Below are positions 22,744 to 30,918 of a stretch of 64,000 nt of DNA, piece by piece; position 1 is the first letter of the stretch, and each line of letters starts with the position of its first letter. The notes beneath the pieces are model-generated. The model saw only the letters and a program-made list of their open reading frames with translations. It searched no databases and was not told the origin of the DNA. The position numbers and the translations under genes were made by a program. The stretch covers positions 186,001-250,000 of the forward strand of contig CACHCL010000001.1 of assembly GCA_902578315.1 (NCBI GenBank), written 5' to 3'. The stretch is from an uncultured Pelagibacteraceae bacterium. Its GTDB lineage: Bacteria; Pseudomonadota; Alphaproteobacteria; Pelagibacterales; Pelagibacteraceae.

Positions 22744-23101
22744 GCCAGATAATCTATAAGCCGGGTTCTGTCATTTAAGATGTCATTTCTCTAGACTTAA
22801 ATTTGCATTTAAGCTCAAGCGGTTAACCCGAAAGACTAACAAAAGACCGTTTTTAGCAACTTAATTGCAGTGTCTCTCCTATTTAACCTTGCTCCCAGTG
22901 GGGTTTGCCGTGCGTTTTTTGTTACCAAAAAACCGGTGAGCTCTTACCTCGCCGTTTCACCCTTGCCTTGATTAGGCGGTTTATTTTCTGTGGCACTATC
23001 CCTAAAGTCACCTTTGCCAGCCGTTAACTGGCACTGTGTCTTTTTGGAGCCCGGACTTTCCTCTATTAAATCAACTAATAGCGACAATCCAATTATCTGG
23101 C
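22744..23101 (-). ncRNA. rnpB: RNase P RNA (M1 RNA), bacterial type A
   Basis: Catalytic RNA that trims the 5' leader of tRNA precursors. On the minus strand the 5' part contains GAGGAAAGTCCGGGCTCC (P4 5' side region) and the 3' part ACAGAACCCGGCTTATAG (P4 3' side), both diagnostic. A perfect 10-base helix P1 is formed by 23101-23092 with 22753-22744, which sets the ends at about 358 nt. This RNA fills most of the only long non-coding stretch in the window (22596-23145). The neighbour downstream is the mraZ promoter and upstream is the amidase gene. Confidence 0.96.
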
Positions 23102-23108
23102 AAATAAC

Positions 23109-23136
23109 TATTAATAAATTAATTTACAGATATCAA
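23109..23136 (-). promoter_or_regulatory. Possible promoter of rnpB
   Basis: On the minus strand TTGATA (23136-23131) is followed after 16 bases by TTAATA (23114-23109), placing a start close to 23102, the predicted 5' end of RNase P RNA. The hexamers are only moderate and A+T-rich sequence gives chance matches, so the position relative to P1 is the main support. Confidence 0.35.
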
Positions 23137-23145
23137 GTGATTTAT

Positions 23146-23862
23146 CTAACAATTAGCTAAAAAATGGCTAATTTTAAGAGTTTTTTGATCTATTTTTATT
23201 GAGAGATCTTCTTGCAAATATCTCGACTTAAACGCTTTGATAATTCTCGCATCAGATCTTTTTCTTTTGGAGATGTTAAAATATCTATACCCAATTTTAC
23301 GGAGATTTTTAAAAAATATTTTAGCATTATTTTCATCCCTAGTTTTTTTGAAAATTTCTAACTTACGAGTTTTGTACCATACACCTATGTTAAACTTACT
23401 TAGTTGTTTCCACGGGAATTTTTCTCCAGGATCAACCTTTCTTAAAGGCGCGATATCAGAATGTCCTAAGAAGTTTTCCTTTTTAATCTTATATTTTCTT
23501 TTGAGTTTGGAGCATAACTTTATTAAACTTTTAATTTGTGTATTGGAAAAATTTTCATACCTAATTTTGTGACCTTTATTCACTAATTCTATTCCAATTG
23601 AATATTTATTTAGGTTCACTAAATTTTTCCACTTAGATTTTCCCGCATGCCACGCCTCATATTTTTCGTCAACCATTCTCATAATAATACCTTTTCTATT
23701 TATTAAATAATGGCAGCTTACTTTAGATTTTAAGTTTTTAAGTCTTTTAATAGATTCAATTTCAGATTGCATTCCGGTATAGTGAATAATAATAAATCTA
23801 ATTTTATTTTTTTTTCTCAGCTTTTTTGAGTAATTTGGAGATAATTTGTTAGTTACAAGCAT
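23146..23862 (-). CDS. N-acetylmuramoyl-L-alanine amidase, AmpD/Amidase_2 type
   Basis: Zinc amidase that cleaves the bond between MurNAc and L-Ala. It has 238 residues with no signal peptide, so a cytoplasmic role in recycling of anhydro-muropeptides (AmpD-like) is likely. Zinc and catalytic residues are visible in IIIHYTG (His), the central IGIELVNKGH (Glu) and GHSDIAPLRKVDPGEKFPW (His and Asp). Residues after about 165 form a small C-terminal basic domain with ENNAKIFFKNLRKIGY, resembling a degenerate peptidoglycan-binding repeat. It is monocistronic between rnpB and the divergent mlaA. Confidence 0.88.
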   Translation of the reverse strand: MLVTNKLSPNYSKKLRKKNKIRFIIIHYTGMQSEIESIKRLKNLKSKVSCHYLINRKGIIMRMVDEKYEAWHAGKSKWKNLVNLNKYSIGIELVNKGHKIRYENFSNTQIKSLIKLCSKLKRKYKIKKENFLGHSDIAPLRKVDPGEKFPWKQLSKFNIGVWYKTRKLEIFKKTRDENNAKIFFKNLRKIGYRYFNISKRKRSDARIIKAFKSRYLQEDLSIKIDQKTLKISHFLANC

Positions 23863-23962
23863 AAAATTCTATTTTTAAGCAAAATTTAATCAAAATAGTA
23901 CTCATATTTGACTAATAATTTCTATAGCATAACGTGTAAATTTATATATATAGCTTAGTATA

Positions 23963-24703
23963 ATGATTTCTAAAAAAATTGCATCAGTTCTATGCTTTAT
24001 AATTATATCAATAACGTCATTGGATAAGGCTAAAGCTTCTGAGGAATGCTTCGAAGGAGTTAGTAGAACAATTTTTAAATTTAATTTGGCTTTTGATAAT
24101 GTAATACTTGAACCAATAGCCAAGGGATATAATAAACTTCCAAATCCTATAAAAATTGGAACAAGTAATTTTACATCAAACATTGCTACGCTTTTGTCGA
24201 TACCGAATGCTCTTTTGCAAGGGAATTTAGCTCAATTAGGTCATTCTACAGGTAGTGTAATCGTAAACTCTACTGTTGGAATATTAGGTCTATTTAACCC
24301 AGCAGAAAGAATGGGTTTAAAACCACATAAAGAAGATGTAGGTCAAACTCTTGGAACATATGGAGTAGGACCCGGTTGTTATTTTGTGTTACCAATATTG
24401 GGACCAACAACAGCAAGAGACTCTTTGGGAATGATTGCAGATACATTTGTTGATCCATTTGCCTACATAACAATTAGAGAAAAAGAGTTATTCGGAATTT
24501 CTGGTAATGATCTTGATTATTTTTCTGTTAAAGGAACAACAGCTGTAGATTTCAGAGCAGATAATATAACTGCCTTTGAAAGCCTAGAAAAAAACTCAAT
24601 AGATTTGTATTCTTCTTTCAAGAGTGTTTATTTACAAAATAGAGAAAATAAAATTAAGAATTCATTGGGTGATCAAGACGACTGGGGAAACTTAGATAAT
24701 TAA
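23963..24703 (+). CDS. mlaA: Outer-membrane lipid asymmetry protein MlaA (VacJ family)
   Basis: MlaA removes misplaced phospholipids from the outer leaflet of the outer membrane and hands them to MlaC. It has 246 residues. FNLAFDNVILEPIAKGY near residue 32, NSTVGILGLFNPAERMG and GPGCYFVLPILGPTTARDSLG are the family signatures (each seen here in part). The N-terminus is a hydrophobic signal sequence ending AKA before Ser27, a type I cleavage pattern. No lipobox is present: the only nearby Cys residues (11 and 29) lack the LxxC context, unlike typical MlaA/VacJ lipoproteins. mlaC follows 13 bases later. Confidence 0.92.
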   Translation: MISKKIASVLCFIIISITSLDKAKASEECFEGVSRTIFKFNLAFDNVILEPIAKGYNKLPNPIKIGTSNFTSNIATLLSIPNALLQGNLAQLGHSTGSVIVNSTVGILGLFNPAERMGLKPHKEDVGQTLGTYGVGPGCYFVLPILGPTTARDSLGMIADTFVDPFAYITIREKELFGISGNDLDYFSVKGTTAVDFRADNITAFESLEKNSIDLYSSFKSVYLQNRENKIKNSLGDQDDWGNLDN

Positions 24704-24716
24704 AAGATAATTCAAA

Positions 24717-25313
24717 ATGAACAGGTTAAGTATATTTTTCTTATCATTTTTTTTAATGTTTCAATCATCTTTATTGGCATATAGCACAGATCCAAAAGAA
24801 TTTATTTCAGAATTAGTAAGCGAGGCTATAAATAAATTAAGCGATAAAAGTTTAACAATCGAGGAAAAATCTGAGTTTATAGAAAAAATTGCTCTCGAAA
24901 ATGTAGATATACCTGCATTGGGTCTTTATACTCTTGGAGAATTGAGAAAAACATCTGATAAAAGTGATGTAAGTAGATATCAGAAAGCTTTTGAAAAGTA
25001 TTTTTTAAAGAGTTTAACTTCCAGATTGTCAGACTATTCATCTAGTAAATTTGAAGTAATAAATTCAGATCAAAAAAGTGCAAATTATACAATAATAAAT
25101 TCAAAGATTTTGCCAAATGATGGTAATCCAGAAATTAAAATTGACTGGAGAATATATACCAAAAATCCTGATAAGCCATTAATAAGAGATTTAATTGTTG
25201 AAGGTCTAAGTTTGGCTCGAACACAAAAAGAGGAGTTTGCATCAATTCTAAGTTCTAATAATAATGATATTAATATTCTAATTAGCAAACTCGAGGAATT
25301 TACTAAAGAGTAA
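24717..25313 (+). CDS. mlaC: Periplasmic phospholipid carrier MlaC
   Basis: MlaC ferries phospholipid between MlaA in the outer membrane and the MlaFEDB transporter in the inner membrane. It has 198 residues with a clear signal peptide (about 1-21, ending LLA). The domain pattern EEKSEFIEKIALENVDIPALGLYTLGE, YQKAFEKYFLKSLTSRL and DWRIYTKNPDKPLIRDLIVEGLSLARTQKEEF matches the Ttg2D/MlaC family. The gene stops one base before a convergent tRNA gene. The MlaFED transporter genes are not in this window. Confidence 0.9.
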   Translation: MNRLSIFFLSFFLMFQSSLLAYSTDPKEFISELVSEAINKLSDKSLTIEEKSEFIEKIALENVDIPALGLYTLGELRKTSDKSDVSRYQKAFEKYFLKSLTSRLSDYSSSKFEVINSDQKSANYTIINSKILPNDGNPEIKIDWRIYTKNPDKPLIRDLIVEGLSLARTQKEEFASILSSNNNDINILISKLEEFTKE

Positions 25314-25314
25314 T

Positions 25315-25391
25315 TGGTGGGCCCGCCAGGACTCGAACCTGGGACCAATACATTATGAGTGTACTGCTCTAACCAACTGAGCTACAGGCCC
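25315..25391 (-). tRNA. tRNA with CAU anticodon, probably tRNA-Ile2
   Basis: A 77-base cloverleaf on the minus strand has the acceptor stem GGGCCTG paired with CGGGCCC, then discriminator A and an encoded CCA (25317-25315). The anticodon loop is CTCATAA, giving CAU. The G-rich acceptor stem and the CTCATAAT arm with TTGGTC resemble the lysidine-modified isoleucine tRNA rather than initiator Met; elongator Met remains possible. It lies 27 bases after rpoD on the same strand and may be cut from its transcript. Confidence 0.93.
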
Positions 25392-25418
25392 AAATAAGTT
25401 ATTTTATACCACAATTAC

Positions 25419-27290
25419 TTATTTTTCTAAGAAACTTTTTAATTGTTTTGATCTACTAGGATGCTTTAATTTTCTTAATGCCTTAGCCTCAATTTGCCTT
25501 ATTCTTTCTCGAGTTACTGAAAACTGAAGCCCTACTTCTTCAAGAGTATGATCAGTGTTCATTCCTATTCCAAATCGCATCCTTAGAACTCTTTCTTCTC
25601 GAGGAGTTAAAGAAGCTAAAATTTTTGTTGTTGACTCACTTAAATTGGATTGTATCGCTGTATCAAGTGGTTGAAGTGCATTTTTATCCTCTATAAAATC
25701 TCCAAGACTGCTATCTTCCTCGTCTCCCACAGGAGTTTCAAGAGAAACTGGCTCTTTTGCAATTTTTAAAACCTTTCTTACTTTCTCAAGTGGCATCGCT
25801 AATTTTTTCGAAAGCTCTTCTGGAGTAGGTTCTCGACCAAACTCACTCATTATTTGTCTTTGCGTTCTAACTATTTTATTAATAGTTTCGATCATGTGAA
25901 CTGGAATTCTGATTGTTCTAGCTTGGTCAGCAATTGATCTTGTTATCGCTTGTCTAATCCACCAAGTTGCATAAGTCGAGAACTTATATCCCCTTCTATA
26001 TTCAAACTTGTCAACTGCTTTCATTAAACCAATATTTCCCTCTTGAATTAAGTCCAAAAATTGTAAACCTCTATTAGTATATTTTTTTGCTATCGATATA
26101 ACTAATCTTAAATTAGCTTCAACCATTTCCTTTTTTGCAATTCTGGACTCTCTCTCACCCTTTTGAATTCTATTGACTAGTCTTTTAAATTCTCCAACTG
26201 AAAGACCTATTTTTTTACTAAATTCGACCAGTCTATCTCTTATTTCCGAGAAATCTTTTTTGAATTTCTTGAAAAAAGACTTCCAAGTATTATTTTCCCT
26301 CAAAAAAGTCTCAAATTTTGGATTAATTTCATTTCCCAAGTAATATTTTAAAAACTCCTCCCTGGAAATTTTATTGTCCATAGCTAACCTTAGTAAAACT
26401 CCCTCTAATGAAACAATCTTTTTATTTTCCTTATAATGAGACTGGACAAGTTCCTCAACAACGTGCGGGGCTAGTTGAAGATTTTTAAAATTATCTACTA
26501 ATATTTCTTGTATCTTTTTAAAATTTTTATTTTTAGACACTGATAGTTCTTTTGAGGCTAACAAACACTCAAGGTTTTCAACTTGGTATTTTTTAAGTTT
26601 TGAATAATTTTTACTTAAGGACTCAAGTATATTAATTATTTTCGGTTTAATCTCCTCCTCCATTTTTGCAAGTGAAACATTAAACTCGTCTTCATCGTTT
26701 GAATTGTTATCCTCTTTATTTGTTTCATTCTCTTGGTTTTCTTTTAGTTTTTCTTTTTGTAATTTATTTTTCTTTTCTAATTTAATTTCATTTTCTCCAT
26801 CTGCGGTTTCAAAATCTTCATATGTAGAGTCAATATCTATTATATCTCTCACCAACAATGATTGATTTTCTATTTGATCTCTCCACTCATTAATTTTTTT
26901 TCCTACTAAGGGACTTTGAGTCAAGGCATTTATCATTACGTCTTTACCCGCTTCAATCCTTTTGGCTATAGCTATTTCACCTTCTCTTGAAAGAAGTTCT
27001 ACACCACCCATTTCTCGGAGGTACATTCTAATTGGATCATCACTCTTATCTGACGTTTTTTCCTCAGTTGTGTTTGATGTTTCTTTTTTCTTATTTGATT
27101 GAAATTGTGATTTTTTTTCTACGAGAGTAATTTTTTCGTCAACTATTATTAAAAATGCTTTTTCCAAATTTTCATTAGTACTATTCCTTTTCCCTAATGA
27201 TTTACCTAATTCCTCGTAAGTTATAAATCCTCTGTGTTTTCCTTTATCTAGAAGTCTTTCAAATGATTTTGTAATTAATTTTTCAGGCAT
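25419..27290 (-). CDS. rpoD: Primary sigma factor RpoD (sigma-70)
   Basis: Housekeeping sigma factor that directs RNA polymerase to -35/-10 promoters. It has 623 residues. A region 1.1 precedes the [17 protein letters not shown] segment of region 1.2 (near residue 85), followed by a non-conserved Glu/Asn-rich insert (about 170-230), region 2 with [24 protein letters not shown] and [12 protein letters not shown], region 3 with [13 protein letters not shown] and region 4 with [16 protein letters not shown] and [17 protein letters not shown]. The order yqeY-dnaG-rpoD is the macromolecular-synthesis layout seen in relatives. Confidence 0.98.
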   Translation of the reverse strand: MPEKLITKSFERLLDKGKHRGFITYEELGKSLGKRNSTNENLEKAFLIIVDEKITLVEKKSQFQSNKKKETSNTTEEKTSDKSDDPIRMYLREMGGVELLSREGEIAIAKRIEAGKDVMINALTQSPLVGKKINEWRDQIENQSLLVRDIIDIDSTYEDFETADGENEIKLEKKNKLQKEKLKENQENETNKEDNNSNDEDEFNVSLAKMEEEIKPKIINILESLSKNYSKLKKYQVENLECLLASKELSVSKNKNFKKIQEILVDNFKNLQLAPHVVEELVQSHYKENKKIVSLEGVLLRLAMDNKISREEFLKYYLGNEINPKFETFLRENNTWKSFFKKFKKDFSEIRDRLVEFSKKIGLSVGEFKRLVNRIQKGERESRIAKKEMVEANLRLVISIAKKYTNRGLQFLDLIQEGNIGLMKAVDKFEYRRGYKFSTYATWWIRQAITRSIADQARTIRIPVHMIETINKIVRTQRQIMSEFGREPTPEELSKKLAMPLEKVRKVLKIAKEPVSLETPVGDEEDSSLGDFIEDKNALQPLDTAIQSNLSESTTKILASLTPREERVLRMRFGIGMNTDHTLEEVGLQFSVTRERIRQIEAKALRKLKHPSRSKQLKSFLEK

Positions 27291-27341
27291 AAATTGAACA
27301 TGTTATATATAATGACTAAGCGAAGAAAATCTACTCTTTAT

Positions 27342-29129
27342 TTATTCCCTATTTAACTGGGTTTTCAGCTTTAATAGTTCTGAATAAGAATTTTCATCCA
27401 AGTTCTTAATCAATTTTTGCTCAAGAGATTCTATCTTTTTAAGATTATTTTGATCCTTATGGTCTTGCATAAGTTCCCCAAGTAAATCTAGGATTTCTTG
27501 TTCTGTTTTATTTTTTGTAATTAGTTGAATATTTGAATTTTCTTCAATCTCTTTAATAATATTATCATATTCCTGATTAATTTTTACTTTTGTTTCTGGG
27601 TCTTCATCGCTTTGTGATATTAAATTTATTATAAGGTTTTTTAAAATTTCATTTTTTTCACTTACAAATCTAATTTCATTTAATTGCTCAAGCTTTTTTG
27701 AAGAAATTTCTAAATAATTTAAAATTATGTATAAGATAGAAAATTCGATTATTTGAATTTTAGATAAGTCTTTTTTTCTTTGATGAAGAATTTTCGTCTC
27801 TTTTAAAATTTTAAAATTTTTTTTATTTTTAAATTGTGAATAAATTTTATTTTGCTCCAAAGATTGAATTGGCGTCAATTTTCTAATTTTTTTAAGAAAA
27901 TCCTCTAGAACATATTTTTTTAATGTTTCGTCTTTTATTGAATAAGACAATTTTTTTATTTCTTTTTCAAATTTTGAAATTTCATATGGATTACTTTGAT
28001 CAATTTTACCTAAATGGTAGTTCCATAAGAAAGATTGAATAATTTCTTTTTTTTCAAGTAACTTTAACAATGCTTCTTTTCCAAATTGTTTTATATAATC
28101 ATCAGGATCTTTTCCGTCAGGCATCACGGAAAAAAAAATTTTATTTTTCTCATTAATAAATGAAAATAACTTTTCGGCTATTCTTATTGCCGCGGTTTGA
28201 CCGCTTTCATCTCCATCTAAACAAATAATTGGGTCTGAGAAAAATTTCCAAAGCAAACTTATTTGTCTATCGGTTATAGCTGTGCCTGAATTTGAAACTA
28301 CGTTTTTAATTCCTGAAGCATAAACGCTAACAACATCCATGTATCCTTCGACAATTAAAACCTCATTAGTATTTGATCTTAAATCTTTTGCCTTATCTAG
28401 ATTAAAAATCATATTTCCCTTTTTATAAAATTCAGTCTCAGGAGAATTGATATATTTGGCTAATTTACTATTGCGTATTATTCTTCCTCCAAAAGCGACA
28501 ACATCACTTGTGATATTTCTTATTGGAAAAATTATTCTAGAATTAAATCGATCAATATGTTTTTTAGTTTTTTCACTAATATAATATAAACCAGTCACTT
28601 TTATTTCTTCTTCAGAATATTTTTTTATTAAAGTTTCGTAGAAATTATTTTTCCAAGGGACATAACCTAAACCGAACTCTTCGATTATATTTTTTTTTAT
28701 ACCTCTTTTAATGAGATAATCTAATGGCTCTTGGTTGTCTTTACTAAATAGCTGTTCATTAAAATAATTTGAATAATCTTTAAAAATATTCTTATAAGTT
28801 TGAAACCTCAAATCTTTTATTTGGTCAAATTTCGTAAATCTATAAGGCTGCATCCCAGCCTCAGCAGCTAAAGTTCTTACGGCCTCACCAAAACCCATAG
28901 ATTTTGTTTTAATTAAAAAATCAAAAATGTTTCCATGTTCTCCTGTGCTAAAACAATGATAAAATTCTTTTTCGTCATTAACTGTAAATGAAGGAGTTTT
29001 TTCATTTTTAAAAGGTGAAAGACCAACAAATTCTTTACCTCTTTTTTTTAACTGAACTGACTTACCTACAACTTGTGAAACTTTTAATCTAAGTTTAATT
29101 TCATCTAAATATTCTTTTGGATATTTCAT
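27342..29129 (-). CDS. dnaG: DNA primase DnaG
   Basis: Makes RNA primers for replication and binds DnaB helicase. It has 595 residues: an N-terminal CHC2-type domain (1-100), TOPRIM core (EGYMDVVSVYASG near 255 and ICLDGDESGQTAA) and a poorly conserved C-terminal helicase-binding region. Three of four zinc ligands of the CHC2 motif are replaced: Ser38 and Lys41 stand where Cys and His are expected, Cys59 is kept, Thr62 replaces the last Cys. The fold signature (GLSPFKNEKTPSFTV, YHCF) is otherwise retained, so a metal-free domain is likely. It lies 2 bases after yqeY. Confidence 0.96.
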   Translation of the reverse strand: MKYPKEYLDEIKLRLKVSQVVGKSVQLKKRGKEFVGLSPFKNEKTPSFTVNDEKEFYHCFSTGEHGNIFDFLIKTKSMGFGEAVRTLAAEAGMQPYRFTKFDQIKDLRFQTYKNIFKDYSNYFNEQLFSKDNQEPLDYLIKRGIKKNIIEEFGLGYVPWKNNFYETLIKKYSEEEIKVTGLYYISEKTKKHIDRFNSRIIFPIRNITSDVVAFGGRIIRNSKLAKYINSPETEFYKKGNMIFNLDKAKDLRSNTNEVLIVEGYMDVVSVYASGIKNVVSNSGTAITDRQISLLWKFFSDPIICLDGDESGQTAAIRIAEKLFSFINEKNKIFFSVMPDGKDPDDYIKQFGKEALLKLLEKKEIIQSFLWNYHLGKIDQSNPYEISKFEKEIKKLSYSIKDETLKKYVLEDFLKKIRKLTPIQSLEQNKIYSQFKNKKNFKILKETKILHQRKKDLSKIQIIEFSILYIILNYLEISSKKLEQLNEIRFVSEKNEILKNLIINLISQSDEDPETKVKINQEYDNIIKEIEENSNIQLITKNKTEQEILDLLGELMQDHKDQNNLKKIESLEQKLIKNLDENSYSELLKLKTQLNRE

Positions 29130-29131
29130 GC

Positions 29132-29587
29132 TCAGCTCAAAAGACCTTTTATAATCGAGCTCACTTTTGAAAAATCTATCGAGTCAGAATATTTTGATTT
29201 TAAAATTCCCATTACCTTGCCCATATCTTTCATGCTCGAGGCACCTAAAGACTTTATGGTTTCTTCGCAAATTTTTTTAGTTTCTTGATCGCTCAATTGT
29301 TTTGGTAAAAAAGTATTAATTACACCAATCTCTTTTTTTTCGTTTTCAAGTAATTCATTTCTACCTGCCTTTTGGTATACATCACATGACTCGTTTCTTT
29401 GTTTTAACATTTTTTTTAACAATGAAATTATATCACTATCCTTCAATTCTTTAATACCCTTAGATCTTCCGGCTATTTCAGCATCTTTTATTGCTGAAAC
29501 AACAAGTCGCAAAGTAGGATAAGTGTTTTTATCTTTAGCTCTAAGAGCTTCATTAAACTTATCTTCTATTTGTTTTTTTAAAGACAT
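29132..29587 (-). CDS. GatB/YqeY-domain protein
   Basis: A 151-residue member of the YqeY family, related to the tail domain of the GatB amidotransferase subunit that contacts tRNA. Motifs include LRLVVSAIKDAEIAGRSKG, LLKKMLKQRNESCDVYQKAGR and a C-terminal DMGKVMGILKSKYS, which give the helical tail-domain pattern. Its precise role is not established; it lies upstream of dnaG and rpoD with 2 bases spacing, the usual alphaproteobacterial arrangement. It is divergent from carA across a 122-base shared region. Confidence 0.93.
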   Translation of the reverse strand: MSLKKQIEDKFNEALRAKDKNTYPTLRLVVSAIKDAEIAGRSKGIKELKDSDIISLLKKMLKQRNESCDVYQKAGRNELLENEKKEIGVINTFLPKQLSDQETKKICEETIKSLGASSMKDMGKVMGILKSKYSDSIDFSKVSSIIKGLLS

Positions 29588-29638
29588 TTTGGAGTATTAT
29601 TTTAATCACAATTCTTATATGAAATAAAAAGAACTTTC

Positions 29639-29667
29639 TTGACGATTTTAATTCTATTTCATATGTT
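29639..29667 (+). promoter_or_regulatory. Candidate sigma-70 promoter of carAB
   Basis: TTGACG (29639-29644) and TATGTT (29662-29667) are separated by 17 bases. A start near 29674 gives a leader of about 36 bases before carA. No attenuator or riboswitch-like hairpin is visible in that short leader. Confidence 0.6.
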
Positions 29668-29709
29668 GCGCAAAATCATGTTTATAAGTTTTTTACTTTA
29701 ACTCATGAG

Positions 29710-30918
29710 TTGTATTTGAATAAGATTGGTCAAATCATAAACTCAAAAAAAAATCTTAAAAAGATCGATTCTACAGCTATTTTAGTTCTTGAAAACGGTA
29801 AATTTTTCAAAGGCATTGGTTTAGGTTTCAAAGGCACCGCAACTGGAGAAGTGTGTTTCAATACTTCAATTACTGGTTATCAAGAAATAATTTCAGATCC
29901 CTCCTATGCTGATCAGATTATTAATTTCACTTTTCCTCATGTTGGAAATGTAGGAACAAATAAGGAGGATCACGAATCTGACAGAATATGGACTAAAGGG
30001 GTAATAATAAATACAGAAATAACTAATCCATCAAATTACAGATCTTTAAAACATTTAGATCAATGGTTAAAAAAGAATAAGATAGTTGGGATAACTGGAG
30101 TTGATACTAGAAATTTAACAAATTTCATTAGAGATAGAGGTGCTCCTAAAGGAACAATATATTTTTACAACAAAAATAAATTAAATATAAAAAAACTTAT
30201 TAAGGTAACTAATAAATGGAGTGGTCTTAAAAACCTAGATTTAGCAAAACAGGTAACTACTAAGAAGAATTATATATGGCAAGACTATAAAACCTGGAAA
30301 AAGGGAAATGGATACTTGAAAAATAAAAAAAAATTATTGCATGTAGTTGCTATTGACTATGGAATTAAGAAAAATATTTTAAGATATTTTTCAGATTTTA
30401 ATTGTAAGGTTACAATAGTCCCATGCAAAACAAGTGCAAAAGATATTCTAAAACTGAAACCTAATGGTATATTTTTATCAAACGGACCTGGAGACCCTGC
30501 GGCAACTGGAAGGTATGCTATACCGACAATTCAAGAATTAATCAAAAAAAATTTGCCATTATTTGGAATCTGTTTAGGCCATCAAATGCTAGCTTTAGCG
30601 CTTGGTGCTAAAACAGAAAAGATGAAATTAGGCCATAGAGGAGCTAACCATCCTGTTAAGAATTTAATTGAGGGAAATGTTGAAATCACTAGTCAGAATC
30701 ATGGATTTGAAGTATTAAAAAAAAATTTACCTAAAAATATAAGAGTTACTCACCAGTCTTTATTTGACAATAGTATTGAAGGTATCGAGCTAAAAAATAA
30801 ACCTGTTTTCTCAGTTCAATATCATCCAGAGTCTAACCCTGGTCCTCAAGATAGCGTTTATTTATTTGATAAATTTGTAAAAAGTATGAAAAAAAATGCC
30901 AAAAAGAAAAGATATTAA
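29710..30918 (+). CDS. carA: Carbamoyl-phosphate synthase small subunit CarA
   Basis: Glutamine amidotransferase subunit that supplies ammonia to CarB for pyrimidine and arginine synthesis. It has 402 residues from the TTG at 29710; no in-frame ATG precedes the conserved [19 protein letters not shown], so a TTG start is forced (a second TTG lies at 29716). The N-terminal CarA domain has [26 protein letters not shown]; the class I glutaminase domain has GPGDPAA, the nucleophile motif GICLGHQML, and [12 protein letters not shown] with catalytic His and Glu. It overlaps carB by 23 bases. Confidence 0.97.
   Translation: MYLNKIGQIINSKKNLKKIDSTAILVLENGKFFKGIGLGFKGTATGEVCFNTSITGYQEIISDPSYADQIINFTFPHVGNVGTNKEDHESDRIWTKGVIINTEITNPSNYRSLKHLDQWLKKNKIVGITGVDTRNLTNFIRDRGAPKGTIYFYNKNKLNIKKLIKVTNKWSGLKNLDLAKQVTTKKNYIWQDYKTWKKGNGYLKNKKKLLHVVAIDYGIKKNILRYFSDFNCKVTIVPCKTSAKDILKLKPNGIFLSNGPGDPAATGRYAIPTIQELIKKNLPLFGICLGHQMLALALGAKTEKMKLGHRGANHPVKNLIEGNVEITSQNHGFEVLKKNLPKNIRVTHQSLFDNSIEGIELKNKPVFSVQYHPESNPGPQDSVYLFDKFVKSMKKNAKKKRY

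Noticed and set aside
23863-23962. Promoter for mlaA (TTGACT at 23908)
   Set aside because: A good -35-like hexamer, but no -10 at 16-18 bases; candidates at other spacings are poor.
29668-29709. Possible riboswitch or attenuator in the carA leader
   Set aside because: The leader is only about 36 bases with no stable hairpin, leader peptide or known aptamer pattern.
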